Shown in pieces: positions 10,252-20,500 of a DNA stretch of 64,000 bases (within the stretch, counting starts at the first letter, position 1; the number at the start of each line of letters is the position of its first letter). The DNA is taken from assembly GCA_008330645.1 (NCBI GenBank), contig VLTN01000017.1, positions 496,001 through 560,000 on the forward strand, written 5' to 3'. The notes below the pieces were generated by a model. That model saw nothing but the letters and a program-made list of their open reading frames with translations, did no database searches and was not told the origin of the DNA. The stretch comes from Cafeteria roenbergensis (taxonomy: Eukaryota; Sar; Bigyra; Bicosoecida; Cafeteriaceae). Both the position numbers and the translations under genes were made by a program.

Positions 10252-12384
10252 TCACTGACGGCCGGGGCGCGACGCAACCCCACGTCGGCGCGGAAGTAAC
10301 ACGCCCCACCCGACGAGAAGACGACGACGCTGCCATGCTTCCGCGGAGCGGAGCAGCTCCACGATGTCGGCCGGAAGGCCATCCTGCAGAGGTGTCGAAT
10401 CACGCGCAGGACCAGGACGCCGCGCTTCGACAGGCTGCCACCGCCGTCGCCCATGACGAACCAGCACCCCAGCAGGCCGCGGCGGTTGTCAACACCTCCT
10501 CGAGCGGGCACTCACTCGCGACACGGACGCCGACGCCGCCCCGTTGTCAAGCAGCAACGCCACCAGCTCAGCGTTGCCTTCCTGTGCTGCTCGCATCAAG
10601 CACGTTTCTCCCTCCTGCGGAGCGCTTCCACAGCAGGCGGCCCAAGGCACTCGGGTGGGTGGCGGGCGGTGCTCGGCTGTGTGGCATTGCAAAGCTTGCC
10701 CAACGCTCACTTCGTCCTCGACCTCCAGATTGGCTCCTCCCTTCACGAGAACCAGTGCCACTTCAGGGCCCTCCACTGACATGAGCGCTGTGCGGCCTTC
10801 CACGTCCGTGGCGTTTACATCTGCTCCTCGGTCCAGCAGGAGGGATGCAATCTCGCAGTCGTTGTTGGTTGCTGCCTCCATCAGTGCCGTTCTACCGTCC
10901 TGCGATTTCCTTGAAAAGCACCAGGCCGCAAAGCCAGGCGCCAAATTTGGCCAACAGGGTGTGAGTGCGTGAGTGCGTGCGGGAGGTGGGGGTGGCGGCA
11001 GCGGGCGTGCAGTGGCTCACTTCGTCCTTGACCTCGATGTCAGCCCCCTTGTCCAAGAGCAGAGTCAGCACGGCAGGGTGCTGGTACCGCGCAGCCTCAG
11101 ACACTGCTGTCTTGCCATCCTGCGTCGAAGAGCGTGAGGGCTTGGGGCACGAGCGTTGCCGCTTCCAAGGCCGCGAGAACGCCAACGTTCGCCCACGCTC
11201 GCGAGCTTGGACGTCCTTGCCAGCCACCACAAGCATGCACCTCCCTTGGAGGCCGCCGCACCTCATCCCTGGCCGCCATGTCTGCGCCCTTCCGAAGAAG
11301 CATCGTCACCATTTCAAGGCTGCCGGAGCGTGTGCCTTCCAACAGCGCCGTGCCGGAATACTGCGATGCACACCACCGCGCAACACACCAAGCAGCGCTC
11401 AAGACTCTTGCATTGATGATCCCGACCGTGCTTTGCCCAGATCCAAAGTTTTGCGTCGACGCCTTGGTGTCAGCTTTGCGCGTCCCCTGCCCCCCGGTCT
11501 CTTGCGGCCCTGCTCTCTGAGGCAATCACCAGAATCGAAGCCAAACATGCATAGCTCCGTTTATGTGTCCGTTGCGTGGTCTCACCCCGTCTTGGGCAAG
11601 CACATCTGCGCCTGCATCGATCAGCACCTTGACCGCCTCGACGTGGCCAGCTGCCGCCGCTTCATGGAGAGCCGTGCGGTCAGCCTGGAGGGACAAAACA
11701 GGGAAGCCGCGGCAACACGCTGTTTGGCACTCACTGTCGCGAGTGCAGGCGCGCTCCGTTGGGCAAGCTTGGCGACTGGATCACGGCGCGCTCGCCGGGG
11801 TGGTGACGCGTGCGGCCGTCTCAAGGCACCGCCATCCCCACCTCCGTCGCAGGCCTCGACGCTGGCGCTTCTTCCAGTCTAACCGAATCCCTGGCCTCGG
11901 TGTCCGCCCCGCGGTCGACCAGCAGCTTGAGCATCTCCGCGTTTCCTGCCTTGGCGGCCTCGGTCAGTGCTGTGGTGCCTGACTGCGGAGCGCACACCCC
12001 TGGCCAGCCCGCGCAACACGGCGAGCTTGCCTTCACGTTGCGCGACTGTCTTCCTGCCACAGCTGCCACAGGCGCAGAGCGGCAAGTGGCAGCGACTCGT
12101 CGAGCGCCGCCTCGGTCGCCACCGTTTGGCCCTCCCTTCCTTCCCCTCCAAACGGCCATTGCCCTCTGACCCAGTCTCGCTCGATAGCCCAGCGGGTCGA
12201 GGCCGCAATGCTGGGGCAGCATGCCGCAGCTCTCGCCCTCCACAGTGCATGGCTACGGACTCACGTGGCTGGCGTCGGCGGAGTTGATGTTCGTCCCGTC
12301 GTCCAGGAGCCTAGAGACTGCGGCGCTGTCGCCCTCCTTGACGGCCGCAAACAATGCCCGTACTGCTGAGGCGCTCCCTTCCAT
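10252..12384 (-). CDS. Ankyrin-repeat protein with one repeat per exon
   Basis: Eight exons are inferred on the minus strand: 12384-12265, 11982-11884, 11684-11586, 11360-11262, 11119-11021, 10899-10711, 10614-10516 and 10383-10252, giving 311 residues. Every junction is phase 0. Exons 2, 3, 4, 5 and 7 are each exactly 99 nt, one 33-residue ankyrin repeat of the form 'xGxTALxEAAxxGxxExVxLLLxxGADxxAxDE'. Exon 6 is 189 nt and fuses a 33-residue repeat with a 30-residue one. Exon 1 (40 codons) holds the start and a capping repeat ('VRALFAAVKEGDSAAVSRLLDDGTNINSADASH'). Exon 8 encodes a 43-residue tail ('DGLPADIVELLRSAEAWQRR') that probably caps the solenoid. Introns are 96-282 nt; donors are GTGAG-type except GTTAGA after exon 2 and GTGCGG after exon 4. 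Ankyrin stacks bind proteins; the partner is unknown. The last exon is the least certain. Confidence 0.82.
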
Positions 12385-12595
12385 TACGCGATTCCCGGGG
12401 GTCCGTGTAGCCTCGGGTGCGCGGCGGCACACGTGCGGCCAGCCTCTGCGCGACCCAGCGGGATGTTTGCAGATTCGCCAAAGACCCTCACGATTCTGCA
12501 GCTGCAATTTGGGACGGCCGGACGCGTCACACAGCCAGCCGGCTTGCGTGCGAGAGCGCGAGCACAAGGGCGACCGCAGTCCCTGGCCTTGCAGG
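12385..12595. promoter_or_regulatory. Divergent promoter between ankyrin gene and HisI-HisE gene
   Basis: Only 211 bp separate the two ATGs on opposite strands, so both genes must be driven from here. A less GC-rich patch lies at about 12465-12515. The promoter role is inferred from geometry. Confidence 0.5.
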
Positions 12596-14173
12596 ATGCT
12601 CTTCCCCAAGGTCGCGCTGTCGTCGACGGCGCCCGAGGCGCTGGCGAGCACGATCAGCGAGCTCGGCGTGTGCGGCCCCGTGTTTGTGGAGCTGTCGGCT
12701 GAATGGCTGACGTACGTTGGAAAGGCGCCCCCGCCCGGAGGCGCCGCCTCGGCGGAAGAGGAGGACCCCAAGGCGGCCGCTGCGGCGCTCACCAAGACTG
12801 CCGGCAAGTGGGCCCGGGAGCATTGCCGCTCGGTGGATTGCATCGTCGGCCCGTTTCCCGCCACGCAGCGAGCGCTTGCCGCCGTGATGCTCGACGCGGG
12901 AGTGCTGCGTCTCGCGTGCGTGGTCTCCACCCCCGAAGAGGCAGGGGCTCTGGCCACCCTGGCGGACGAGGTTCCGTCTCACCGCCTGGCGGCAATCGTG
13001 AGGCCAGCGGACGCAAGCGCCGAGGCCGCCGCCGCCGCCGTGGCCGCCCTGGGCCCCGACCTCATCGGCCGCCTTGGGGGCATCATTGTGGACCTGGCTG
13101 GCGCGGACGGGGCTACCCTGGCCGGCCTCGCGCCTGAGTCGCCCGCCGCGTTTGCAGGTGACGGGGCGACTGCGGCCGCGGCCTCGGCCGCCCCCGCCTC
13201 GCGCGGCTCGGTCTTCTCGACGGCGGGCGTGCGCGGCCTGCGCCAGGCCGCCAAGCCCAGTGCCGTGGCAGTCATGGGCGTCTCGGCTGACGCCCCGGGC
13301 GTCGGCTGGGCGCACAGAGTCCACCTGGACGTGGTGGCGGCTGCCGCCACGCGCGAAGGCTCGGCCGCCACCGCCGCCGACCCCACCGCTGCGAGCGGCC
13401 CTCGCGGCGGCATCAGCCCCGGCCTGTGCCTTGCCATGTGCTCGCGCTCGGACCGCCCCGACGGCCTCGTCACTACGGTGGTGGCTGACGAGCTGGGCGT
13501 GGCGCTGGGCCTGGTGTACAGCAGCGCCGAGTCCATCGCAGCAGCAGTCGCAGAGGGCCGCGGGGTCTACTGGAGCCGCTCCCGCGGCGGCCTGTGGCGC
13601 AAGGGGGAGAGCAGCGGCATGATCCAGACCCTCGTGCGGTGCCGCCTCGACTGCGACAGCGACGCCCTGCTCTTCACCGTCAGGCAGGCGGGCAGCCCCC
13701 CCTCCTTCTGCCACCTCCTCACCCGCACGTGCTGGGGCGACGACACCTCCATCGGGTCCCTCCAGCGCATCTTGCAGTCGCGCCTGGAGGCGGCGCCGGC
13801 GGGGTCCTACACCAAGCGCCTGTTCGAGGACCCGGAGCTGCTGCGGGCGAAGCTGCTCGAGGAGGCACAGGAGCTGTCGGAGACGGAGACGCCCGACCAC
13901 GCTGCCGCAGAGACGGCAGACGTCATCTACTTCGCCATGGTGGCTGCAGTGGCCAGGGGGGCGTCGCTGGAGGACGTGCAAAACCACCTGCACTGGCGCT
14001 CTCGCAAGGTCAAGCGCCGCCCCGGAAACTCAAAGCCGGAGCGCATCCAGGCAGCTGCGGACTTCTTCGCGGCCAAGGCGGCCAGCGCCAAGACCGCGGC
14101 GAGCGAGGCCGATCCCACAGCGGCAGCGGCTGCAGCTGCGGCTGCGGCTTCGGCCGCTCCTGGCAAGGCCTGA
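12596..14173 (+). CDS. Phosphoribosyl-AMP cyclohydrolase / phosphoribosyl-ATP pyrophosphohydrolase (HisI-HisE, HIS4-like)
   Basis: A 525-residue single-exon protein for steps 2 and 3 of histidine synthesis. The HisE domain (about 387-480) cleaves pyrophosphate from PR-ATP: 'SLQRILQSRL', 'KLLEEAQELSE' and 'HAAAETADVIYFAMVA' are its all-alpha metal-binding signature. The HisI domain (about 295-385) opens the ring of PR-AMP: 'SRGGLWRKGESSGMIQTL', 'LDCDSDALLF', 'SFCHLLTRTCWG', with the metal-binding Asp triad and Cys residues present. The N-terminal 280 residues have no separate catalytic motif that I see. They match the layout of fungal HIS4, which also has a long region before HisI. Unlike yeast HIS4 there is no C-terminal histidinol dehydrogenase: the chain ends in an Ala-rich tail after HisE. 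The start at 12596 gives MLFPKVALSSTAPEALAST; further upstream the frame lacks conserved content. Confidence 0.9.
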   Translation: MLFPKVALSSTAPEALASTISELGVCGPVFVELSAEWLTYVGKAPPPGGAASAEEEDPKAAAAALTKTAGKWAREHCRSVDCIVGPFPATQRALAAVMLDAGVLRLACVVSTPEEAGALATLADEVPSHRLAAIVRPADASAEAAAAAVAALGPDLIGRLGGIIVDLAGADGATLAGLAPESPAAFAGDGATAAAASAAPASRGSVFSTAGVRGLRQAAKPSAVAVMGVSADAPGVGWAHRVHLDVVAAAATREGSAATAADPTAASGPRGGISPGLCLAMCSRSDRPDGLVTTVVADELGVALGLVYSSAESIAAAVAEGRGVYWSRSRGGLWRKGESSGMIQTLVRCRLDCDSDALLFTVRQAGSPPSFCHLLTRTCWGDDTSIGSLQRILQSRLEAAPAGSYTKRLFEDPELLRAKLLEEAQELSETETPDHAAAETADVIYFAMVAAVARGASLEDVQNHLHWRSRKVKRRPGNSKPERIQAAADFFAAKAASAKTAASEADPTAAAAAAAAAASAAPGKA

Positions 14174-14593
14174 GCAATATCCTGGAATCGGACTGCGGCC
14201 GCGCTTTGCTGAGCGTGCGCCCGCGATGCCTGCCAGCAAGCTCGCTGTGTTGCGCATCGCGCCAGGTCGACCTTGGTCTCGTTGCGAACTGCGCAATCGA
14301 CAGGCGAGAACGCACCACTCAGTTCTGACACACACAACCGCTGCAGAGCAGAGAGACTCGACGAAACGCAACCGACGGGCAAGGCAGACGACGATGGATT
14401 CAGCACTCAGGGCGAGCAAGCTACAAGAGGGCACACGGTCCTCGGCAAGGCTTGCCGGCGCGCCGTTGTCACAGCCGTAGAAATGGGGGGCGCGGTTGAG
14501 GACGCGATAGGGCGGCAAAGTGCCAATCGCGGGCAAGTCAGGCGCGCGTCTCGGGCAGGGTCGCGGCCAAGCGCGGTCGCAGAGACGCGGCGC
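14174..14593. other. Convergent intergenic region, no gene seen
   Basis: This is the 3' flank of the HisI-HisE gene and of the large low-complexity gene on the other strand. It is less GC-rich than its neighbours. No RNA gene or repeat was recognised. Confidence 0.5.
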
Positions 14594-17500
14594 TCAGGCC
14601 TTGCCCCTGGCCCGCTCGGGCACGGAGCCCATGGCCCCGGCGGCGCGCGAGGGCTTGCGCACCAGGCCGGAGCGCGCGGAGGGCTTGCGGAAGCTGCGCG
14701 TGAGGCGGACGGTCTTCTCGGTGTGGTCGACCCGCACGCTGGAGGAGGGCTCCCCTTCCGCGTAGAGGGGCTTGTCGCCGGAGGAGAACCCCCGGCCCGA
14801 GGGGTGCTTCGTCGACCTGGAGCGGCGCGACTTTGAGGCCACGGACGCGGGCGCGGCCGGCACCATGGTCGCGAACGAGCCCGCCGACACGAGGTACCCG
14901 CTGCCGTAGGGGGCGGCCGGGCCGTAGCCAGGGGCCGCTGTCCAGGACGGGTAGGAGGCCATTACGGCTCTGCCTGCCTGCTGCAGGCCACCAGCGGCGT
15001 GGAAGGAGCCTCCTGCAGGGTACCCGCCGTACGCCGGCTGGGGCCCTCCATAAGCCGGCTGGGGCCCGCCGTACGCCGGCTGGGGCCCTCCATAGGCCGG
15101 CTGGGGCCCTCCATAGGCCGGCTGGGGCCCTCCATAGCCCGGATGGGGCCCGCCATACGCCGGCTGCGGGGCGAAACCTGCCTGGGAGCCATAGCCAGAG
15201 CCGTACGCGGTCTGTCCGCCGTAGGCAGACTGGGAGCTGTACGCTGGCTGCGGCGCGAAGGGCGTCGCTGCCTGCCCGGCCTCCGCGCCGCCGACGGACA
15301 CACCGCGCTGGCGGGCGCGGCCGCCGATGGAGGGGCCGTCGGCGCCGCCGGGGGGGGCCCTCGGCGCGGAGGCTGCCGGGCTGGCGTCGCCATCGGGGGA
15401 CTCGGGGCTGAGCCGGCTTGTGGAGCCGAGGCCGTGGCCAGCAAAGGCCGAGGGGGCGCTGCCGCCTCGGGCAGCGCGGCGGGCGGCTGCGTTCCCCGCA
15501 CGGCCGGCGGGAGCGGCGCCGATGACCGTGGTAGACACGGGCGGAGTGCCCTCCCAGGCCGTGTTGCTGCTGCTGGCCGCGACCAGGCGCCGGTGGCGAG
15601 GCGGTGTGGCCGCCGATGGGTCGGTGGTCACCTCGGCGTGGAAGGCCCCGGGCGGCTGGGGGGAGGGCTGGTAGGGCGGGGGGGCCACGGGCGAGAAGCC
15701 CATGTGCGGCTGCTGCTGCGGCGGGGGGTACTGGCCCGGCGCCATGATGACCATGCCAGGCGGCGGCTGGACCCAGCTGCCGGCCGGGGCCATGCCCCCT
15801 GGCACCATGACCATCATTTGCTGCTGCTGCGGCGGCGGCTGCTGCTGGTGGCGGTGGTGCTGTGACGGGTGCATCTTGTTGCGAGAGCGGTGCTTCCGCG
15901 GCTTGGATCGGTGCTGCTTCGGCTTGTGAGTCCGCAGCCGGGTCGACCAGTCCACCGCGTAGTCGACAGAGTTCTCCAGAGCCATCATCTGAACGTTGGC
16001 GTCGCGGACGGACCCCTCCACCACGGCAATCACCGGCCGCTCCAGCCGGCCCCGGGATACGTCGGCGGGGGAGGGCAGCACGCCGCTCGCTTGCTCAACC
16101 GCCCTCGTGGTGCGGCGCAGACCCGTGGCGATGGGCGCGGCGATGTCCTCGGGTAGCGACCCCGCCAGTCTGTGGTGCCGCACCCTTCCAAGCTCCCGCC
16201 TGTACCGCTCCACGGTCACCCGCAGGCGCGCGAGAGCGTCGAGGAAGTCGCCTCTGAGGGCGTGCTGGCCGACCACCCGGCGCTGCTCGGCCCGCCAGTC
16301 CGTCACCGTGGTGACCTTGGTCGTGTACACGGAGAAGCCGCCGCCGCCGGCAGCTGCAGCAGCGCCGTGGCCGCCCTTGAGGTCGTGCGCTGAGCGGGAG
16401 GCGCGGAGGCCGATTCCCGTGCTGTTGAGCGCGAAGTGATCCGCGACCGCCTCGACGTTGCGGGACACGCCGCTGGGCCCCGTCCCGGGGGTCACGCCCG
16501 CAGCCGCGGCCTCTTCCTTGGAGCCGGCCACGCGCGCCGCCGCCGCCAGCACGTCCACGCGGCGGCCGGCGTGCCCGCCGGGGGGGTCCGTGAGCGCCAC
16601 CGCCGTGGACTGCGACCCCCTCGCCTCCTCGATGCGGGGCAGGTGCGCGCGGCGCTCCTGCAGCAGCACCAGCATCTCCCGGCGTTCCTGCTCCTCCGTC
16701 TTGCGCCCCGGCAGGGGCAGGCCGCGGCCGCCCCGCGTGCGTCGCAGGAGCAGCTCCCTGTCGAGCGCCGCCATCCGCTGAGCCCCGACCACAGTCCGGC
16801 GCCTCGCAGAGGCCGCCTCCTCCACCGCGGAGATGGCCTGCGCCACGGCCATCACGTAGTCCTTCAGCGCCATCTCCACCATCACCTGCCCCGGGGAGTC
16901 CACCATGGGAACCACCGCGGACCCGGGGCCGGCCGCCTTGCCGGACGCGGTGCGCCGGTGCGCCGGGGGGCTGGTCTTGGGAGGCGCGTGCGGCGCAAAG
17001 GGCACACGTGCTCCGGCCAGCACGGAGCCCGAGGCCACGGTGCGGGAGGCGGACGAGGCGGCGGACGGCCGGGGGCGCGTCTTGGCGTTGACGGCCTTGG
17101 CAATGAGGTCGCCCACTGAGCCAGTCTCGCTCGCGGCGCCGCCGGCGTCGCTGAAGTCATCCTCGCTGTCGGAGTCGCCCGCGGCCCCCTGCTGGCCAAG
17201 GAGGCCCCACCCGCCGCCGCCGCGGGCGGCCTCGCCGCCCCTGCCGCCGTCGTCGCTGTCGCTGTCCTCGCCCCCCTGCATCCGGCTCAGCACCCCGTCC
17301 GCCTGCTGCAGGGCCCGGCGGGAGGGTGACCTGGACAGCCCACCCTTGCCCGAGCGCGAGCCCTTGCCGCTGGACGCGCCGCTGCGACCGCGGCTGCGGC
17401 TGCGGCCGGACGCCCCGGAACGGTCCTTGGGAAGCTTCATCGTCGCCTCCCCAGGTCGCGGGGACAGCGCCTCGAGCGCGCCCCCGTTTGCGGCCGTTGC

Positions 17501-20500
17501 GGGGCCAAGCACCGACTGCCTCCGCCTCCGAACCAGCCGCTTCACGGTCTTGGCGCGCTTGACCGCCGCCCGCGCCACCTCAAGCGTGACCTGCACGCGG
17601 CTTGCAGCGGCCACGCCGCTGGCCCGCACCCCGTCAAAGTCCTCCTCTAGCGAGAGCAGCCGCCCCTCGGCCTGCGCCAGCCGCAGCGACGCGTCCGTCT
17701 CCAGCGCCCGCAGCCGCGCCCCGGTGGACCTCGAGCCCGACGCCGCGCTGCGAAACCGCGCAGTGGACAGCTCGAACACGCGCTGCGTGGCCCGGAGCTG
17801 CGCCTGGGCCCCCGCGCAGGCGCGCCGAGCCGCCGCCGCCTTGGGCGCGCGGTCCTTGGCGCTGGCCGCCGAGGCGTCGTTGAGCGCCGCGGTGGCCTGC
17901 GCCCGCGCCGCGTCCAGGTCGTTCAGGGCCGCCCGGAGGTCCGCGTGGTCGCCCGCCACCGACACCAGCGCCGCTCTGTCGTCGCTGAGCGACGTCACCA
18001 GCAGGTCGCCCTCGCGCCGCATTCGGGTGGAGTCCTCTGCCGCCGCCTCCAGCGCGTCACGCAGTCGGGCGGAGTCCAGCGCCCAGGCGCGGAGCTGCGC
18101 GGCGGCGGCGTCCGACCCCGACTCGAACGAGGCAGCGGCGTCCCCGGCACAACGATACGCCGGCCGCACCGCCTCCACGTAGGCGGAGCAGGCGTCGCCG
18201 AGCACCTCCGGGTCCGTGCCGTCCAGCGCCGACGGCACCGCCGGCATGACGTCGTCGATGCACCGCGCCGGCAGAGCTGCGCCAAGGGCCTCGCTCATCT
18301 CGCGCCGGGTCAGACCGGTCCGCGCACCGACGGCGTCGTCCCCGCTGCGGTCAGCGGACCGATCGGCCACAGGGTCCGCCTCCACAGCCGCCGCCCCGTC
18401 GGTGCCGCGCCCGTCAGCCCCGGTAGCGGCGCCCGAGCTGCCGGCCGCCACGCCCGCCCCGGCGGCGCTGTCCGAGTCCCGGAAGTGGGACTTGGCTCGC
18501 ATCGCGGCGCCGACGCCGGCGCCGATGCCAGACGCGAACCCCGAAGACGCGCCGGGCGCCAGAGGCGACTGAGCCTTGCCGCTAGCCACCACGGCCTCGT
18601 ACGCGCGCTCCTCCGCGTTGGCGGCCTCGCCATGAGCGAGGGCGGGCACCCGCCGGAGCTGGATCACAACCACCTTGGCCGCGGCCTCCTCCGCCTGAAC
18701 GGCGAGGCCCACCACCTTCTCCGCCTCCAGCAGCTGCCGGGCCACCTGCGGCGGCGAGGGCGGGCCCGACGGGTCCTCCTCCTCGTCGCTGGCGTCGGCG
18801 CCGCCGTCGCCGCCCCCCGCCGCCCTCGCTGCCGCCCTCGTCGCCGCAGCCTCCAGCACCACCTCCGGCGTCGCCCCCTCCGTCGCCTCGAACGCGGTCC
18901 GCAGCTCGATCAGCGACCCTCGAGTGCGCAGCATCGACCGCGCGGCGGCAAACGCCTGCCGCTGACGGTCCCCCGTCAGCAGCGCCGCCGCGCCGGCCGA
19001 AGCGAGGCAGGCGCGCGAAACCGCGCGACGCGCCTCCGCGGCGCGCAGAAGGAAGGCGTTGACCGCCTCCTCGGCGGACACGTGCCGCCCCGACGCCCCG
19101 CCCTCCGACGCCGCTCCGCCGCGGCCGGCCTTGGCCTCGTCCTCGTCGTCGCCCTCGTCGTCGCCCTCGTCGTCGCCGTCCTGGGACCCCGCGCCGGCGG
19201 CACGGGCCATGGCCCGGCGGTTCACGGAGAGCGCGGCACCGGCTCTGCTCGCAGAGCCACCGATCCTGTCCACTTCGTCGAGCATCGAGGGCTCGCCGTC
19301 GTGGCCGGGCGCGCCCTCGGAGCGCGCCCCGAGGCTCCGCGCGTCCGCGGCGCTGACGCCCCCGCCGGCCTGGTTGCCAGCGTGCCTGCCCTCCGACGTG
19401 GGGGCCACGCTGACGGCGTCGTCGTCCCCGTCGTAGGCCCCTGACACGACGTCGAAGGCCCGTGCCTGGAGCGACTCGGCGGCGCTGAGCGTGTCGTCCG
19501 CGGCGCGCAGCAGCGCGGCCACCCCGCCCAGCGCGATGGAGGTCTCGTCCAGCAGCGACACTTCGGACCCGGCGGTGGCCGGGGCAGAGCCAGGGGTGCG
19601 GCCGGCCGTCCGCATCGCCAGCGCGACGGAGGCGCGCCTGCGCCGCACTTTCAGCACCGACGGCGCCGTGTCCGCCGCCTTTCCGCCGCGCTCCGAGATG
19701 CCCTTGGCAGCCGACTCCGCCGCCGCCGCCGAGGCCGAGTCCAGGAGGCACAGGGCGTCGCACTGGGCGAGCATGCGCTGCGCGGCCTTGAGGCGCATCT
19801 GCGAGCGGGCCACGGTGGAGGCGGCGGCGGAGAGCGACGCCAGCTGGAGCGGGGTCGCTCGGCCCGTGGCGGCCAGCGCCTCGGCCCTGCGCTCCGCCTC
19901 CGCGACGCGGCGCATCTCTGCCTCCTGCTGGGCCGTGGACGCCATCGCCTGGTGAGCCAGGCGGCGCGACCGGCCGTTAAGCCTCGCCTCCCTCTCGGCA
20001 ATCCGCTGCACCGCCGACTGCTGCTGCCGCTTCTTCTCCGCGCGCAGGGTCGCCTTGAACGCCTGCTCGTCCAGCACGGCTCTGCTCTTGATGCGGCGCA
20101 GCTCCAGCTCCAGCGTGCCCGCCTCTTGCGTCAGCTGCATCAGCGCAGACTTGCGGCGGCCGGAGGCGGTGACGCCGCCCCCGGCGCCCGAGGCGGCGGC
20201 GAGGCCGGGCGAGAGCGGGACCACTTCGTCCAGCTGCACCTCGACGTCCTGAGACGGCTGCCCCGCGGCGTGCTGGCTCTGGCTGGCCTCGATGCGGGGC
20301 GCAGGGGCGGCCTTGGCCACGACGGCGGGGGGCGCCTGCTGCTCGGGCTTGGGGTCGACTGGCTTGGGCTGGGGCTTGGGCTCCTCCTGCTCCTCGTCGC
20401 TGCCCTCGTCGCTGCCCTCGTCGCTGCCCTCGTCGCTGTCGACATCGCTGTCGACGTCCTCGTCCTCGTCCTCGTCCTCGTCGCTATCGAACCTGCCTAG

